Positions 12,064 through 24,101 are shown, counted from the stretch's first letter. The stretch: DNA of 64,000 bases from Symbiodinium natans (GCA_905221605.1 CAJNDS010002068.1:994984-1058983); one strand, 5' to 3'. Numbers and translations: made by a program. Notes: generated by a model not told the origin, from the letters alone.

Positions 12064-13089
12064 GCGAGGAGATTCTCGGGGAAAGGGGGTCTGCCTTCTT
12101 GAGGTCAGTTCGGGCTTCGTTTTCACATCATCGTGTGGGGGTCCAGATGCTTCATCCTTCCCGCTGATGCGCGGCCTTTTCCTCCGCACTCCGTGCACAC
12201 AGACAGACGTGGCAAATTTCACACACCCACGCATGAGGGCTTTTGACTCTACCAAGTTGCATACCTCGTGCTGAGTTGTCTTCAGTGGGTCAAGCGCTTC
12301 GGAGCGCTTAGCAGCAAGCACCTATGTGGAATTGTCGGGCTTGTGGTCATCTCTATTCACGCTCCTGGCGACATTCAAGGAGTTGGGGACATGTCCGTCC
12401 GTCCGTCCACCTCGGCGTGTCCTCAATCTAAACTCGGCTAAACTCGCAACGATCACACTAAAGCGGTGGCTCTGCAGCGCCCTGCAAGGTTGGGTCCAAA
12501 CAACTTGGGACTCCGGGAGATGGTTTTACTGCAAGACAAAAGCAATGAAATGCCGGTATGCGCATGCCGCGAAGTGTACGTCAGAAGAATGTCGGGTTTC
12601 AGGCTTCGCCTTCATTCATGCCATGACGCACGGTGATGTTTTGCTTTGTTTGGGCCCATGCTTGTGCAACTGGACGGTGAACATTATGAAGCCTCTCTGC
12701 AGGCATATGTCATCCTATTGCAACGATCCCAAGGGATTCAAGTAGCGGTTTGCAGACTCAGAACGTTCGCCAGTGCATTCGCGGGAACTGCCCTTTGACG
12801 GGAAACCAGAACCGTCAACAACTTGGCGTGGCAAAACGATAATTATCCCCAATTCAGTGACCAAATCCGAGTGCGTGTGCGCATGCTTCTTGCCAGAGCA
12901 GATGGGACGTGTGTGTGACCGGCGACCGGATACTGTATCTCTTGTATTGAGAAGGAAGCTGATACAAAACAGGCTATGTATTTGGCCGCGCCAGCCGGCA
13001 AGCAGGGCAATGTCAGTCGCACGACCTTGCGATTCCCCACGGAATTGGGCGAGCCTTTGGGAAGCAAGCAATTTGGGTCGCAGTCTGTG

Positions 13090-13850
13090 CGCAGTCAAGA
13101 CACATGTGTAACAGGTTCTGCATATAACAGGTGTGCGCGCAAAGGCGCAGTAACATGTGTCCCGATGCGCCTGCGTGTGCGGCTTCTATTGATTCTACTG
13201 TGGATGCGACATGCTTACATACAGACCCACTCGATTGTGTTCGCGCACACATGTGCTCGGACGCGCAAGCATGTGCGCAAACGCATGTGGGCATATGTGC
13301 ACATACGGATGTGCGCGCACAGACTCTAGTCTAGAATAGACGCGTGCCCCGAGAGGGGGGGGTGCGCGCGGACGCGTGTGCGTACAAATGCCATCCATGC
13401 GATATATACACACGTGCGTGTGCGTACGCATGCATGTGCCTCCGAGCACTTGTACAGCATGGCACAAGATAATTAGTTTTTGCTTAAGCATCGGGGCAAC
13501 AATAACTGTGCAGTCCGGACCTTGCGGCCATGGACACCCTTCAGCTTGGCAGGTGCTTGCGCAGCCATGCATTAAAGCGCATGCACATATGCGTGTGCAA
13601 CAGCACATACGACACATACATGTACCCGGAGGCACACGCATGTGTGCTAGCTCATGCGCACTCGCATGCGTGTACGGGCACACATACGGATGTATGGGGA
13701 CAGATGTTTTTTGTGCGCACACATGCATGTGTGCGCACGTCGTGCCCAAACATGCCCAGACATCGGTGTATGCGCAGAGACATGTATCGTTACACGGAGT
13801 GGCGTGCCATGGCGTGCCAACTTGCAGCATGGCAAAAGATACAGTAATTA
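13090..13850. repeat. alternating purine-pyrimidine block with an internal duplication
   Basis: The block is dense in CACATG, GTGTGCGC, GCATGTG and ACACATGTGTGCGC words, so long runs alternate purine and pyrimidine, the kind of DNA that can adopt Z-form. A segment near 13,458-13,510 (AGCATGGCACAAGAT, TTTTTGCTTAAGCAT) recurs diverged near 13,826-13,880 (AGCATGGCAAAAGAT, CCTTTGCTTAATACAGCAT), a duplication about 370 bp apart. Frames here are open in several registers because of the composition; I do not call them genes. Confidence 0.6.
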
Positions 13851-14655
13851 GCCTTTGCTTAATACAGCATCCGGCCAACCACGGTGCAATCGGTATTCTA
13901 CATACGACACATCGTGCAGGAGCGATAGTAATGGTACTAGTTGCTCTTAGAGCACGTCTGGGCGCGGATCTGTCCACTGCCTTGGGCGTCCTGAAATCGA
14001 TGTAGGACCCATCCCACATTGTAGCATTCGAACTTTGGTGCCTGCTGAAGCGCCCGTTTTTGATTTCTGTGTGACTTACTGGTGCTCGAAAATGCAGAGA
14101 TTGCGACTGGTGGGTCCTGCCAGGTCCTGCTCCTGTAACGTAGCACAGACAATCCAGGGATGACAAATGTTGTTGCCCAGCTGTGTTCTACACTTGTTCT
14201 CGGGCCCCACGCGCTTGTAGAATGATCGGCGCTTGACCTGCGTCAACCAGGTCGTGACTTGCCCTTCCATTCTGCTGCTACTACTACTACGGTGCAACCC
14301 TATGGTTTGCCCGCGCTTGTTTTTGGAAGGTACATAAAACATGCGCAGGCGCAGCGTTTCTGGCCTTTGCCGGCCTTTCAACAGTGTTCTTTTTTTCGTT
14401 TTTTTTCTTCATAAACGACGACCCTCTGCGGGTTTCCCTGCGTTCCGGACTTCGCAGAACCCTATGGTTTGCCCGCGCGCGCGTCTTACGGTTTGGGCTT
14501 TGGAGTGTTTCAGGCACGAGTCCAGCACGAGGGCTTCGGTGTTTTGTCGTCCTGGGCTTGAAGGAAATAACACTGCTTTCGGGCGTGGGTTCAGGCTTGA
14601 GGCGTAAGACAGTTTACGGCTTGCCCGCGTCTTCTGCTTGTGGGCAACGAACAGC

Positions 14656-15077
14656 CAAAGCCTAAACCTTAAACTCCAGAAGTTCTTGGTCCTATTTCAT
14701 AGCTCAGGATTTCGCAGACGACTCGTCTTGTGGCCACCACACTACTGACGCAGTCCCGTGCTTGTTGGGTCGCGCGGGCACAGGTCTGCGGTCTGCAAAG
14801 GCGGACACGGCCCTGGCATACGGGAAGCGGGGCGCAGACGCTGGCCACCTGCTTCGGAGGCAGAAAGAAAGCCTCCTCAGCGAGCTGCCCAGCGTCTGCG
14901 CCCCGCTTCCCGTATGCGGGGGCCGTGTCCGTCTCTGCAGACCGCGGACCTGTGGCCGCGCGACCCAACAAGCACGGGACTGCGTCAGTAGTGTAGTGGC
15001 CACAGGACGAGTCGTCTGCGAAATCCTGAGCTATTAAATAGGACCAAGAATTTCTGGAGTTTAAGGTTTAGGCTTTG
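14656..15077. repeat. large foldback: ~207-bp inverted repeat arms
   Basis: The left arm, 14,656-14,861, begins CAAAGCCTAAACCTTAAACT. The right arm, 14,871-15,077, ends with the complementary AGTTTAAGGTTTAGGCTTTG. By eye roughly 94% of arm positions pair, and the spacer is only about 9 bases. No target-site duplication or transposase frame is visible, so it could be a foldback transposon, a palindromic duplication or the source of a long hairpin RNA. Open frames inside it mirror each other on the two strands and are not evidence of coding. Confidence 0.9.
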
Positions 15078-15181
15078 GGCTGTTGGGTGCACGCTGACAT
15101 GCTGCGGCAAGAGCTGATTCAAGCATGCTTGTCCAAACCCACGCTTGACCACTGTGTGTGGGCAAACCACCCGGTTGGGGC

Positions 15182-15182
15182 G

Positions 15183-15256
<74 letters not shown>

Positions 15257-15300
15257 CTCCTCCTCCTCCTACTGCTGCTGCTGCTGCTGCTGCTACTGCG
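15182..15300. repeat. triplet microsatellite (TAC)n, (TCC)n, (TGC)n
   Basis: About 24 TAC units, one interrupted by TAA, run into TCC units and then TGC units. The segment is open in several frames on both strands, giving runs of Thr, Leu or Ser, which is a trivial consequence of the triplet repeat. Confidence 0.95.
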
Positions 15301-16474
15301 TATACTGCTACGTCTCACTACTACTGCTATTCTTTATTAAGCACCATTACTGCCACCACTACCATCCACTACCTGTGCCTGCAGATGCGAGGACGTGGTC
15401 CTGGCTAGTGTCTCGCTGACAAAAAGCCAGCCGCGATCTCGAGTTGTGGTCTGCTGCACGCAATGGAAATGTGGCGCACCTGGCACCAGTGTGTTGCCAT
15501 GGTGCAGCAGTTTTGAACTTTGCGCAGGCCGAGTTCAGACCTCTTCTTGTGCGATCCCGGCAAACATTTCGCCGAGGCCACGAAATCATGACGTTTTCGA
15601 TTATTTCGCATTGCTGTGGCAGTGAAATGCTGGGGGTCCATCTGGGGTTGCAGAGCATAACGGCAGGCTCGGCACTCTCGAAAAGGCAAAAACTGTTTCT
15701 GAGCATAAGTTGCAATGGCTTGGGCATGTTCACAAAAGACGCCTGCGAAAGCACGTCTTGAAACGAAATAACGCACAAAGAAGCAAAAACGCTGTTAACT
15801 CCAGCGTTTTGGATGCGTTTTGGGCATGCACGCAAATGATCAAGAAGCACGAGCGGGGGTGGGGTCAGGTCGAGAGGGGGGGGGGGCGACCACACCGAAA
15901 ACATTGGTATTAGGTATTTACAGCTTGTATGCCCATCCTGGCCCTCACCCTCCCTCCAAACGATTCAGGTTTAGAAGTGGCAGTGTTTAGGGTTAATGGT
16001 CTAAGGCTGAAGAGATGAAAGCATGTTTCAGTTTCAGCCAGGTCAATACAGCAATCTCGTGTTTAGGGCATAGGATGGTTTAGGGTTTCGGGGTGATGGT
16101 CAAAGACGAGCCGTTGGGCAAATTCTTGGAGGTTTGTTGGAATACGCACGCGGAGACGGCGCACGTCAGCCTCTTTTTTGCACCCCCTGCGCCTGATCCC
16201 CACCTGCGAGCGTGAGCACTGGAAGCTGCGCGGCAAAGTAGCAAAGCAGGGGTACAGCGTTCGCAGCGATTGAGGTGTGATGTCACAGTTGCCGCGGCAT
16301 CACTGAGCAGACCACGTGGAATATCTTGTGGTTTCCAGCGTGTTTCTCTACATCTTTTTGTCGTAGTTAGCCTTAAATCGATGTGCCTGGTGCTTTCATT
16401 CGTCGGGTCAGGGCGAGAAGCATTGCCGGTTGATGCCTCAAGTCTGCTCTTGCATCTTGTTCCGCTTTCGAAAG

Positions 16475-17387
16475 TGGTCTCGGAACTTCTTAGGCAAGGT
16501 GCGACATCGCTACATGTCGCTGAACCCTTACCAGTCTTTCGTCCGTAGAGGTCTGTGGCGCAGTCAGGAGCGAAGCGTTTGCCGAAGCGTTTGTCGATAG
16601 TGCCACGCTAAGGCAGCACTTCACGGGCACTTGGGTGTTGTCAAGCAGCTATGCGCCCACCTAAGTTTTGACGGCGACAACCTCGCGTGCAAGGATGCCG
16701 TGAATCAAGCCAAGGCAGTGCGCGTGCCAATTTGGAGGCTGCCATGCGCGTTGGCTAGCTCAGATTCATGCCGAGTCCGCAAAAAGAACGTTACATACTA
16801 CACACTCTCACCCACACACACATCAGTCACTACTTCAAGAGCAGTTGCGCAACAGCGCAAATGACTCCCACGATTAGTATATAGCCAGATGCTGTTAATG
16901 CCGATGCCAAGGTGGGCTCCACACCACTGCTTGGAGCTGCACAGGCAGGGCACAGTGAAGTGGCAACTTGGCAGCAAGTCTCCCTGCAAAGATGCCAACA
17001 GGGTCTCTAGCCTTCAAGTGCTCAGCAATTCGCTTGTCCTGGCATGTTGGTCAGCTCAGGTGAGGTTCCTCTGCCAAGCTCAGGCAACACAGCATGCATC
17101 ACACCACATCTGATCGAAGAGGCCGATTTTGCGTCACAGCAGGCCAACATGAATGTTCAGACTGGCACCAAAGATGGCGGAACGCTCAGTTCGTGCATTT
17201 TAAGACGCAAGGTTTGTATCAGTCTTGTAGCACCACATTTCCCCCATGCTCGCAGACGCTAGCAGCATGACTGAGGTCAAGCTTCTTGTATAGTTGCAGC
17301 TTTTGTTGGTTTTTCTTGGAAGCACTAACAGCTCGACCTGCAGGCGAATCTCCGCTCATGGCTGCTGTTCTGCGAGATCACGCGGAG
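16475..17387 (+). CDS. spliced ankyrin-repeat gene segment (five exons)
   Basis: Five exons join in phase: 16,475-16,498 (VVSELLRQ), 16,889-16,962 (DAVNADAKVGSTPLLGAA to GHSEV), 17,060-17,083 (VRFLCQAQ), 17,143-17,206 (ANMNVQTGTKDGGTLSS) and 17,344-17,387 (ESPLMAAVLRDHAE). Intron starts are GT (16,499), GC (16,963), GC (17,084) and GC (17,207), with a GT candidate after 17,387. All acceptors are AG, and three of four precede G. Two exons are only 24 nt, and the smallest intron is 59 nt. The last join (17,206 to 17,344) is the least certain, because the sequence between TLSS and ESPL departs from the repeat consensus. It may be the 3' part of the gene at 8,957-12,063. Confidence 0.55.
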
Positions 17388-18221
17388 GTGCCTCCGTTGC
17401 GTTGTGTTTGAAAAGGCCAATGCGTCAACACCATTTCAGCTCGTTCAGGTTGCAGATGCCGCCCATTCGCAGACATTTTTCTGGCCTCATGACTCAAGCT
17501 TTCTGGCCAGGTCGTGCAGGCATTATGCGAAGCACGCGTGCCTCCGCCATGTTCGAAAGCCTTTGGCTCTGACCGATGAGATGATGAGATGGGTCACCTT
17601 GCTTGGATAGAGATGACCTCATAACCATTCTGTCAGTGCAAGTGTCTGGACAAAGTCACAGAAGGCTAGAAGTAGGCACTTCCTAGCTTGTTTTTTCTCT
17701 TCTTTCTACGTCTTTCTCTGCAGCATCGAACAAATTTTCCAGTTCCTATCAGTCGTTCGTCGGTGCAATTGGACTATATAGGGTTTAATCGAGTGAACAA
17801 TGAGACAGATACATGGAGCATCTTTTTTCTTGCCCGGGAAGCTTTTACAAGGGCCGTTTTGGCGTGCCCTCCCCTACAGTACTTCACGGACCAGACTGCA
17901 CTTCATAGGGAAGCTGCGATGGAGTGTGATGGAGCACTCAGTTTCAATCAGAGATCGCTTTGCAAACTCCAGGCTAGCAGTTGCTTGAAAAGAAGATGGG
18001 GCCAAGACGCCAAACAAATGCTGCATTCTTTTGAGCGGTGGCGAACTGTCAAATGGAGCCACAGCCCGATCAGCAAACACCGCAAGAACATTTGGAGGCA
18101 AATCATCTCTTGCATTGTTCATGGCAGGCGGTTGTTTTGTTTTGCTCAATGTACGCTTCTGTTTCACTTTTAAAGTTTCGCCAGGCTAGTGAAATAGGCG
18201 AGACCAGCGGGGATGGCCAGG

Positions 18222-18269
18222 CAGACCCACTGAAGGCCGCCACCAATGGCACTACTCCGCTGCCACCTG
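18222..18269 (+). CDS. ankyrin-repeat exon
   Basis: Downstream of GGCCAG (followed by G) the frame reads ADPLKAATNGTTPLPP, matching an ankyrin loop and helix start. A GC donor (GCTCAG) follows. It closely resembles TANGTTPLHVAS at 2,045. It is the last ankyrin piece I can recognise on the plus strand before the repeat-rich region. Confidence 0.4.
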
Positions 18270-20000
18270 CTCAGAACTGCCAAACGGACAGAAGCCAGCA
18301 TCAAGGCACGAACATGTCGTTGACACGCAAAAATTGGACGTTGAAACACATGCCGCATGCCGCTGTTCATTGGCTTTTTTGTAGGCACTGCGTCTTGGCC
18401 TGCGAGAGACGAAGTCATGAGGTTTGCCGCCTGCATGCTGGGACTCGGAAACGTCGTGAGAATCTCAGCATTTCCTGGTGTGCGTCACCGGACCATGAGG
18501 TCCGGTATGTGGCTGTGGTTTGCGCGGTCTGACAATGGTTGCAGAAAGAACCATGATTGCACCGGACCCTTGATTAGAAGGGTCTGCGCACTGCAACTTA
18601 GGTGCTAGCGCACCACTTGTATATCTAGGGTTTCTCTCTGTTCTGTTCCTCATTTGCAGTACCTCAAAAGGACCGACATTGAGACGAGAGGCAACCTTCA
18701 CTTGATGTTTTTCAGAAACATTCAAGAAACATCAATATCTACGAATCCCCGGTTCAAGTGGTAGACTCCGACCTTTTCACTAATCAAGATCCTGCTTTTG
18801 CATTGGTTTCGGAATGACGGCTTGTAACTTTTGGATAGATTCCGTTTCAGGGGCCGTCCGTATCTTCACTTCCGACCATGCGGCCACTGGGATCATGTAA
18901 GACGATCCGGTTTGCATCTTCCTCACTTACCGCACATCTATCTATCCGACAGCAGAAGATGCACCGCGTCTGGTTTAATGACTATGGGTTGCCATGATTT
19001 AGTATGGTATACAATGGCTCACCAGGATTTGCGACCTTTGCCACACTGTCGGTGAATGCATGAGGGCCTCCGCGGCGGGCCGCGGTGAAGCGCACGCAGG
19101 CGCCAGTGAGGTTTTTCCAAGCCATGCAGAGGATATCTGTGTAAGGATGTAAGCCGAATCGACCATGGCAGCCTGACAAGACCTTTCTTCATCAATAACG
19201 GAACAAGCTGAGCACTGCCAACTACCTACTGCTCGGACATGAAGTTCAGTGGGGTGCAGGGTTGCACAGAGCTAGCTAACTTTTCTTGTTGCACCTGTTC
19301 GATTTTTGCAAAATGGGAGCCACATCATGGGCGTGGACAAGTGCGTGGTACAGCAGAGCACATGCTGAGCTCCGCAAGCAGAGACAAAAGCAATCAAAAG
19401 GACATGTGGCCACACTGTGGGGGTGATGCTGGGTGGATGGTCGCTGAGGCCGATATCCTCAGGCAAGCATCAAGTGTGCTTAGCTAAGCTTCCTGCAAAG
19501 GTGCAATCTTGGTAGGCCGGTTAGGATTTGCCCCGTGCGACTTAGGCTCGAGACAGATCGCTCCTTCGTTTCTTTTGCGCTGGCTGCAGACATCGGTTCG
19601 CGGCTTGCAAGCGAGTAGATGGCGAGCGATGAGCCGGAATCTTGGAAGTTTGGAGTCCAGTCTAAAGCAATGCTCCGATGCAACGCTCCAATCTAGAGTT
19701 GCTTGGGGCCCAAGGATGCGGAGAGAGCGTATCTTGTCGAGTGGCTTTCATTGCGATGAGTGTGTCAACGGTTATTGACTTGTTGCATTCATTGTCACGG
19801 CTCAGTTGTTTCGTGTTCTTGCATTGAAGCGAGCAACACGTTGGTTGGCAAGTGTGTCAAGTTTATCTCCGACCTCACTCTTACAGTCTGCAGTTCCCAA
19901 CAGCGGATACGCTTATGGGTTCTAGAATCTGTAAAGCAAAGGTGCTCCGAAATCCGTAAGTGCCAGGTCTAACTTTGTCCGCAATTCAAACTAGTGGGGA
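18270..20000. other. no recognisable gene
   Basis: Short overlapping frames on both strands without any family signature. A small hairpin, GGTGCTAGCGCACC, lies near 18,600. Nothing else stands out. Confidence 0.4.
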
Positions 20001-20420
20001 CGCCACGAGAAGGCAACAACCTTTTCGTATGAACATGTCTTTGCGTACTGAGAAAAATCCATGTGAGCAGGCGCAGTTTCACAGGCGCTCCCTTCTGACG
20101 CATGTTCATTGCGCTGTGTCAAGAGAAGGCAACAGTCTGTTCGATTCTTGGCGCTGTGCGAGAGATACACGCAATGCCGCAGTCGTTTGTTTCCCTGACA
20201 CATGTCGCGCTAACATAATTCCGGCACCCGTGGAGCACCGCAGTTCTCGGACATCAACATGGACTGGTTCAGTACTGTGTCGTTGAGATAGAGAAGGAAC
20301 GCAACAATCTGTTGAATTTCGCACGTATTTCTGCACTGCGAAATATCTGCGTGTGCTGGCGCATCAGCAGAGCAGTGTTTCCGACGCGTGTTTCTGCACC
20401 CTGCGCGTCGACTAGGATTG
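20000..20420. repeat. diverged tandem repeats, ~120-165 bp
   Basis: Segments starting with AGAAGGCAACAACCTTTT, AGAAGGCAACAGTCTGTTC and AGAAGGAACGCAACAATCTG begin near 20,009, 20,123 and 20,293. Each is followed by similar words (CTGTGCGAGAG, TTCTGCACTGCG, GAGCAGGCGCAG). The copies are strongly diverged. Confidence 0.4.
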
Positions 20421-20865
20421 TATCGGTTCCGCAGTGAGGGAGATCCACGAGTGCACGCACACCAACGCAGCTCATTCCCACGTCCCTTAAACACACAAAG
20501 TTCATGAAGGACAGAGCAGCATTCCCATGTGGCGCGCCGCACATCTCGGATGTCTTTGTCTGCATGGTGCGCAGCGACGCGCCTCGTCGCGCACGCAATT
20601 AACGATACGGCGCGAACTATACTGAGAATCGGATCAGTGATCGTGCGAACCGTGCAACACGTTCACGGAACTGTGCAAAGACATGTGTCAAGGCAACACT
20701 TTTCGTATTTTAATAGACACGTAGAGTCACATAACTCGGAAAGATATGTTCACGCGACAAGGAAATGGCTGTGTTGCTGCGTGTGCACACGTGGATGTCT
20801 TTGGCGTGCCAAAGACGGGGGAGGTGTTCCAGCGAAGGCTACATTGCGTATGAGACATGTAAGAT

Positions 20866-21540
20866 GAGATGGGAAGATCGACGAGAGATGAAAGAGAAAT
20901 GAAGGAGATAGAGCTGGGATGCAGAGGAGGGAGAGAAATGGCAGACTGAGACGAGCCCATGGGGATGAGAGGGAGATGAACAAATGGATGAAACGGGGAA
21001 GCGCGGTAGATGAAAAGAGATGAGTTAGGAAGATGAGAGAGCGAGAGGCAATGAGAATTGAGAGGAGGATACGGAGATGGAAAGATGAGCTGGCGAAAGA
21101 GAAGATCAGAGACAAAATGGCAGATGGAGATGAGCGATGGAGATGAGAAATGAGGATGAGAGGGAGATGACACGAAGAAATTAAACAAGATGCATGCGAG
21201 TTGAAACAGAGATGAGATGGGAACATGACAGAAGAGAATTTTGGAGAATGTGTGAGAAATGAATCGACAAGAGAATAAAGATTGAGAGAGAGGGGATATG
21301 AGAGAGAGAGAGAGCAAACTAAATTATACATGGAGATGAATGATGGGGATGAAAAGGGAGATGAAAGAAACAGATGAAAGGGAAAACTTCGAGAGATGAA
21401 ATATGGGAGAGATAAGACTGAGAAAAGGAGATAAACGAAAACTAATGGAGACTCGTGCGAAATCACAGGACCAGGGGATGAACAGGTAGAGGGAGATGAG
21501 ATACTGAGAGGAAAAGAAATACAGGAGAAAAGAGATTTCA
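20866..21540. repeat. purine-rich low-complexity DNA (GAGATGA words)
   Basis: The plus strand is overwhelmingly A and G with recurring GAGATGA, AGAGAGATG and GGGGATGA words. The minus strand is therefore open over 196-263 codons as Ser/Phe/Leu/Pro-rich frames; these are composition artefacts. A second such block lies at 21,730-21,930. Polypurine tracts of this length can form triplex DNA. Confidence 0.8.
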
Positions 21541-21999
21541 ACTATGTCGAGTCAATCATATACAAGAGTCTAGAGTAGTGAGATAACTCATATGACTCGT
21601 TTGCCTTGCATCTCAAAAATGGGTATGCTTTAATTGCCTTTTATTGCTTTCATTCCACTTTATCTTTTTATGACCTTCCTCCCTCATCTCGTACGCCTCC
21701 ATTCCATCTCTCTCTCGCTCCTCCCCAACATTCATCTCCGAGGTGGGTCGGAAGATAGAGAGATAGTGAGAGGAAGAGATTGAGGAGAGATAAAGAGAAA
21801 GACGCGCGAGATGAGAGGATAAGAGAACAAGGAGATAGAGAGATGAGACGCAAAGAGAGATCGTGGGTCGATATGAACAATGGGAATTAGAGAGAAATGA
21901 AAGGCAGAGATGAAAGAAATGAACAAATGACCTAGGCAAATCAGAGGGATACCACGAGACGAGGGCCCTCTTGGCGCACACGGGTCTCGGGTCCCTCAA

Positions 22000-23117
22000 G
22001 CCTGCCTTGAAGAAGGAGAATAGGGAGAGGGAGGGAGAGCTTTCTTGTTGGGGAAGTTCCAAAGCTGCTTGAGTATTTTCCCAACACGGGAGGAGCCCTC
22101 GACAGGGGGAAGCTTTTTCTTGGCATCAGGACTTGAATGAGGATGGGTGTTTGTTTCCGAGTCAAAACCGCAACTGGGCATTTTCACACAACCGGGGGGG
22201 CGAGCAACAGTTTCACGATGGACATGCGACTGGGCGCGCGCCTCGGCGAGAGGGGTCCTCGGGGCCCTGCCCTGCAGAAGAAGAAGAAGAGAGGGAGAGT
22301 GCTATAGGGTTTTGTCATTTACGCAAAGCCCTCGTTTGTCCCAGAAACTGAGGACCTGCCGCAAACAAGCTGCAGCATCTCCACCAAGCTGCAAAGCCAG
22401 CAAGGCAAAAGGTGAGCTTCACAAGCCTGCACTGCTCAGCCTGCGCTGCTCAGGGTCTTGTGATGGTCTTTGTATGTCTTTGTTGCACGGATGTTGAATC
22501 ATGGTCCCATGATGTTCCTGGTCGTCAAAACCCCGGAACAATCGAAAAACCTAAGACGCATAGCCCAGCTACGTAGCAAGAAGAAGTCAGGAGGACGTGT
22601 GAACAGCACACGACCCTTAAGAAAAGCCGAGAAGACGCGCCGAAACGGACAAATTTGGTGCGAGACAAGGAACTCATCGAGAAAAACATAGCCAGGTTTT
22701 TGGTTACGCGATAGACCTAAGCCCTTCAAAACGTCGAAAAAGCTCAGGGTTTTCGGGTATTTCAACGACCCACGCCCTTCAAAATCACGATAAAAAGGAG
22801 GTGCTCTGTTCTGTCAAAGACCCAAGCCCTGAACACTTAAAACTTTAATTTTTGGTTTATGCAGAGGTCGAGGTCGAGGTTTTTGGTTATGATGTAGACT
22901 CAGCCCGCAGGCCCTTCAAGAAGTCAAACAACGACCCACGCTCTTCAAAATTACGAATTATCGAGGTGTTTTGTTACATTGTAACCAATAGCAGGTTCTG
23001 TATTGGTTTTCTCGGTTTTATTGGGTTGGCTCTGGTGTTTGGGCTGAACCAGAGTTCCCAGGACTTGTTGAAGTTTCGGAAGCCAATGCGCAAGAACATT
23101 TCTTCCAAAGGAGCTTC
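22000..23117. other. no recognisable gene
   Basis: Contains diverged direct repeats around 22,690-22,960 (words such as TTTTTGGTTA, GACCCACGC and CCCTTCAA recur two to three times). An 89-codon frame at 22,852 has no signature. Nothing else is recognised. Confidence 0.4.
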
Positions 23118-23437
23118 TTGAGAAATATGCCGTTCCCAGCACTAAAAAAAATGCGACGTGTGTTTGGTGTCCGAGCGCATTGGCATCAATCAGCGTGCCC
23201 AGCTCTGGAGTGTAGTACCCCGAGGGCTGTTCTAACTCAGGCCAGGGTTGCCAGGACTCTCAGCTACTTAGCAGACAAGGCGAACCTTCACCACAAAGAG
23301 AAGAACACGTATATTGAATTCTTGAATTCATGTTGGATGCATTTGCCCTCAAGCTTTGCGCTGGGCCGCAGGGCTGTCGGCGAGCCGCACATTGTGTTGC
23401 TACAAAAGATATACTCTCTTTTGCGGGGGGGAGGCGT
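23118..23437 (+). CDS. hypothetical ORF, possible exon
   Basis: The frame starts at an ATG-like position after TTCTTGAGAA and reads into the GC-rich hairpin at 23,438. The middle part (ARTLSYLADKANLHHKEK, then YIEFLNSCWMHLP, then QKIYSLLRG) has helix-forming character. It bears a faint likeness to the paired amphipathic helix of Sin3-type proteins, which I would not rely on. It runs directly into telomeric sequence, so it would be an exon or a remnant. The first half (MRNMPFPALKKMRRVFG) is unconvincing. Confidence 0.25.
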
Positions 23438-23470
23438 CTCCGGCGGGGGGGCTGCGCCCCCCCGCCGGAG
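23438..23470. repeat. perfect 14-bp GC-rich hairpin
   Basis: CTCCGGCGGGGGGG (23,438-23,451), a five-base loop, then CCCCCCCGCCGGAG (23,457-23,470). It stands at the boundary between unique DNA and the telomeric region that begins about 140 bases later. Confidence 0.9.
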
Positions 23471-23610
23471 AATCCGGTTTAGCCCTAAGCCACAAAACCC
23501 TAAACCCTAATCCCTAAATGCAAAAACCTCCAAAACCCTAATCCCAAAACACAAAACACATTCAAAACCCTAATGCAAAAGATGAAAACCCCAACAAAAC
23601 CCTAATGAAT

Positions 23611-24000
23611 TAAGGGATTTTAGGGTTTAGGGTTTAGGGTTTAGGGTTTAGGGTTTAGGGTTTAGGGTTTAGGGTTTAGGGTTTAGGGTTTAGGGTTTAG
23701 GGTTTAGGGTTTAGGGTTTAGGGTTTAGGGTTTAGGGTTTAGGGTTTAGGGTTTAGGGTAGGGGTTAGGGTTTAGGGGTTTAGGGTTTTATGTTTAGGGT
23801 TTTTAGGTTTAGGGTTTAAGGGTTTTAGGGTTTTAGGGTTTAGGGTTTAGGTTTAGGGGTAGTGTTTAGTTTAGGGTTTAGGGTTGAGGTTTTAGGTTTT
23901 TAGGGGTTTAGGGTTTATGGTTTAGGGCTAGGGTAGTTGTTTTAGGGTTTTTAGGGTTTTTAGGGTTTAGGTTTAGGTTTTTAGGGTTTAGGGTTTAGAG
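23611..24000 (+). repeat. interstitial telomeric array, TTTAGGG strand
   Basis: About 20 perfect TTTAGGG units (to 23,758) grade into a degenerate tail with TTTTAGGG and TTAGGG variants to 24,000. Short CCCTAA words precede it from 23,495. Unique DNA and genes lie on both sides, so it is internal. Confidence 0.95.
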
Positions 24001-24026
24001 AAATTGTATCGGGTTTGGGTCCCAAT

Positions 24027-24101
24027 AACGTTTTGACCGAAACGTTTTGACCGAAACGTTTTGACCGAAACGTTTTGACCGAAACGTTTTGACCGAAACG
24101 T
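24027..24101. repeat. 14-bp minisatellite
   Basis: Five tandem copies of a unit close to AAACGTTTTGACCG. Each contains the palindrome AAACGTTT. Confidence 0.9.

Larger units (their letters stand above)
12064..16474. other. region without a firm gene, several repeat structures
   Basis: No complete gene is recognised. The stretch holds the alternating purine-pyrimidine block near 13.1-13.8 kb, the foldback at 14,656-15,077 and the triplet microsatellite at 15,182. A possible ankyrin fragment lies near 15,450-15,480 (SAARNGNVAHL). The remainder may be introns joining the ankyrin exons at 12,015 and 16,475. Confidence 0.4.

Noticed and set aside
20727-21541. 196- and 263-codon Ser/Phe/Leu-rich minus-strand ORFs
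   Set aside because: A product of polypurine low-complexity sequence; the frames overlap each other and have no domain or start context.
23611-23760. True chromosome end (telomere)
   Set aside because: Genes, satellites and further arrays in both orientations continue for 40 kb beyond it.
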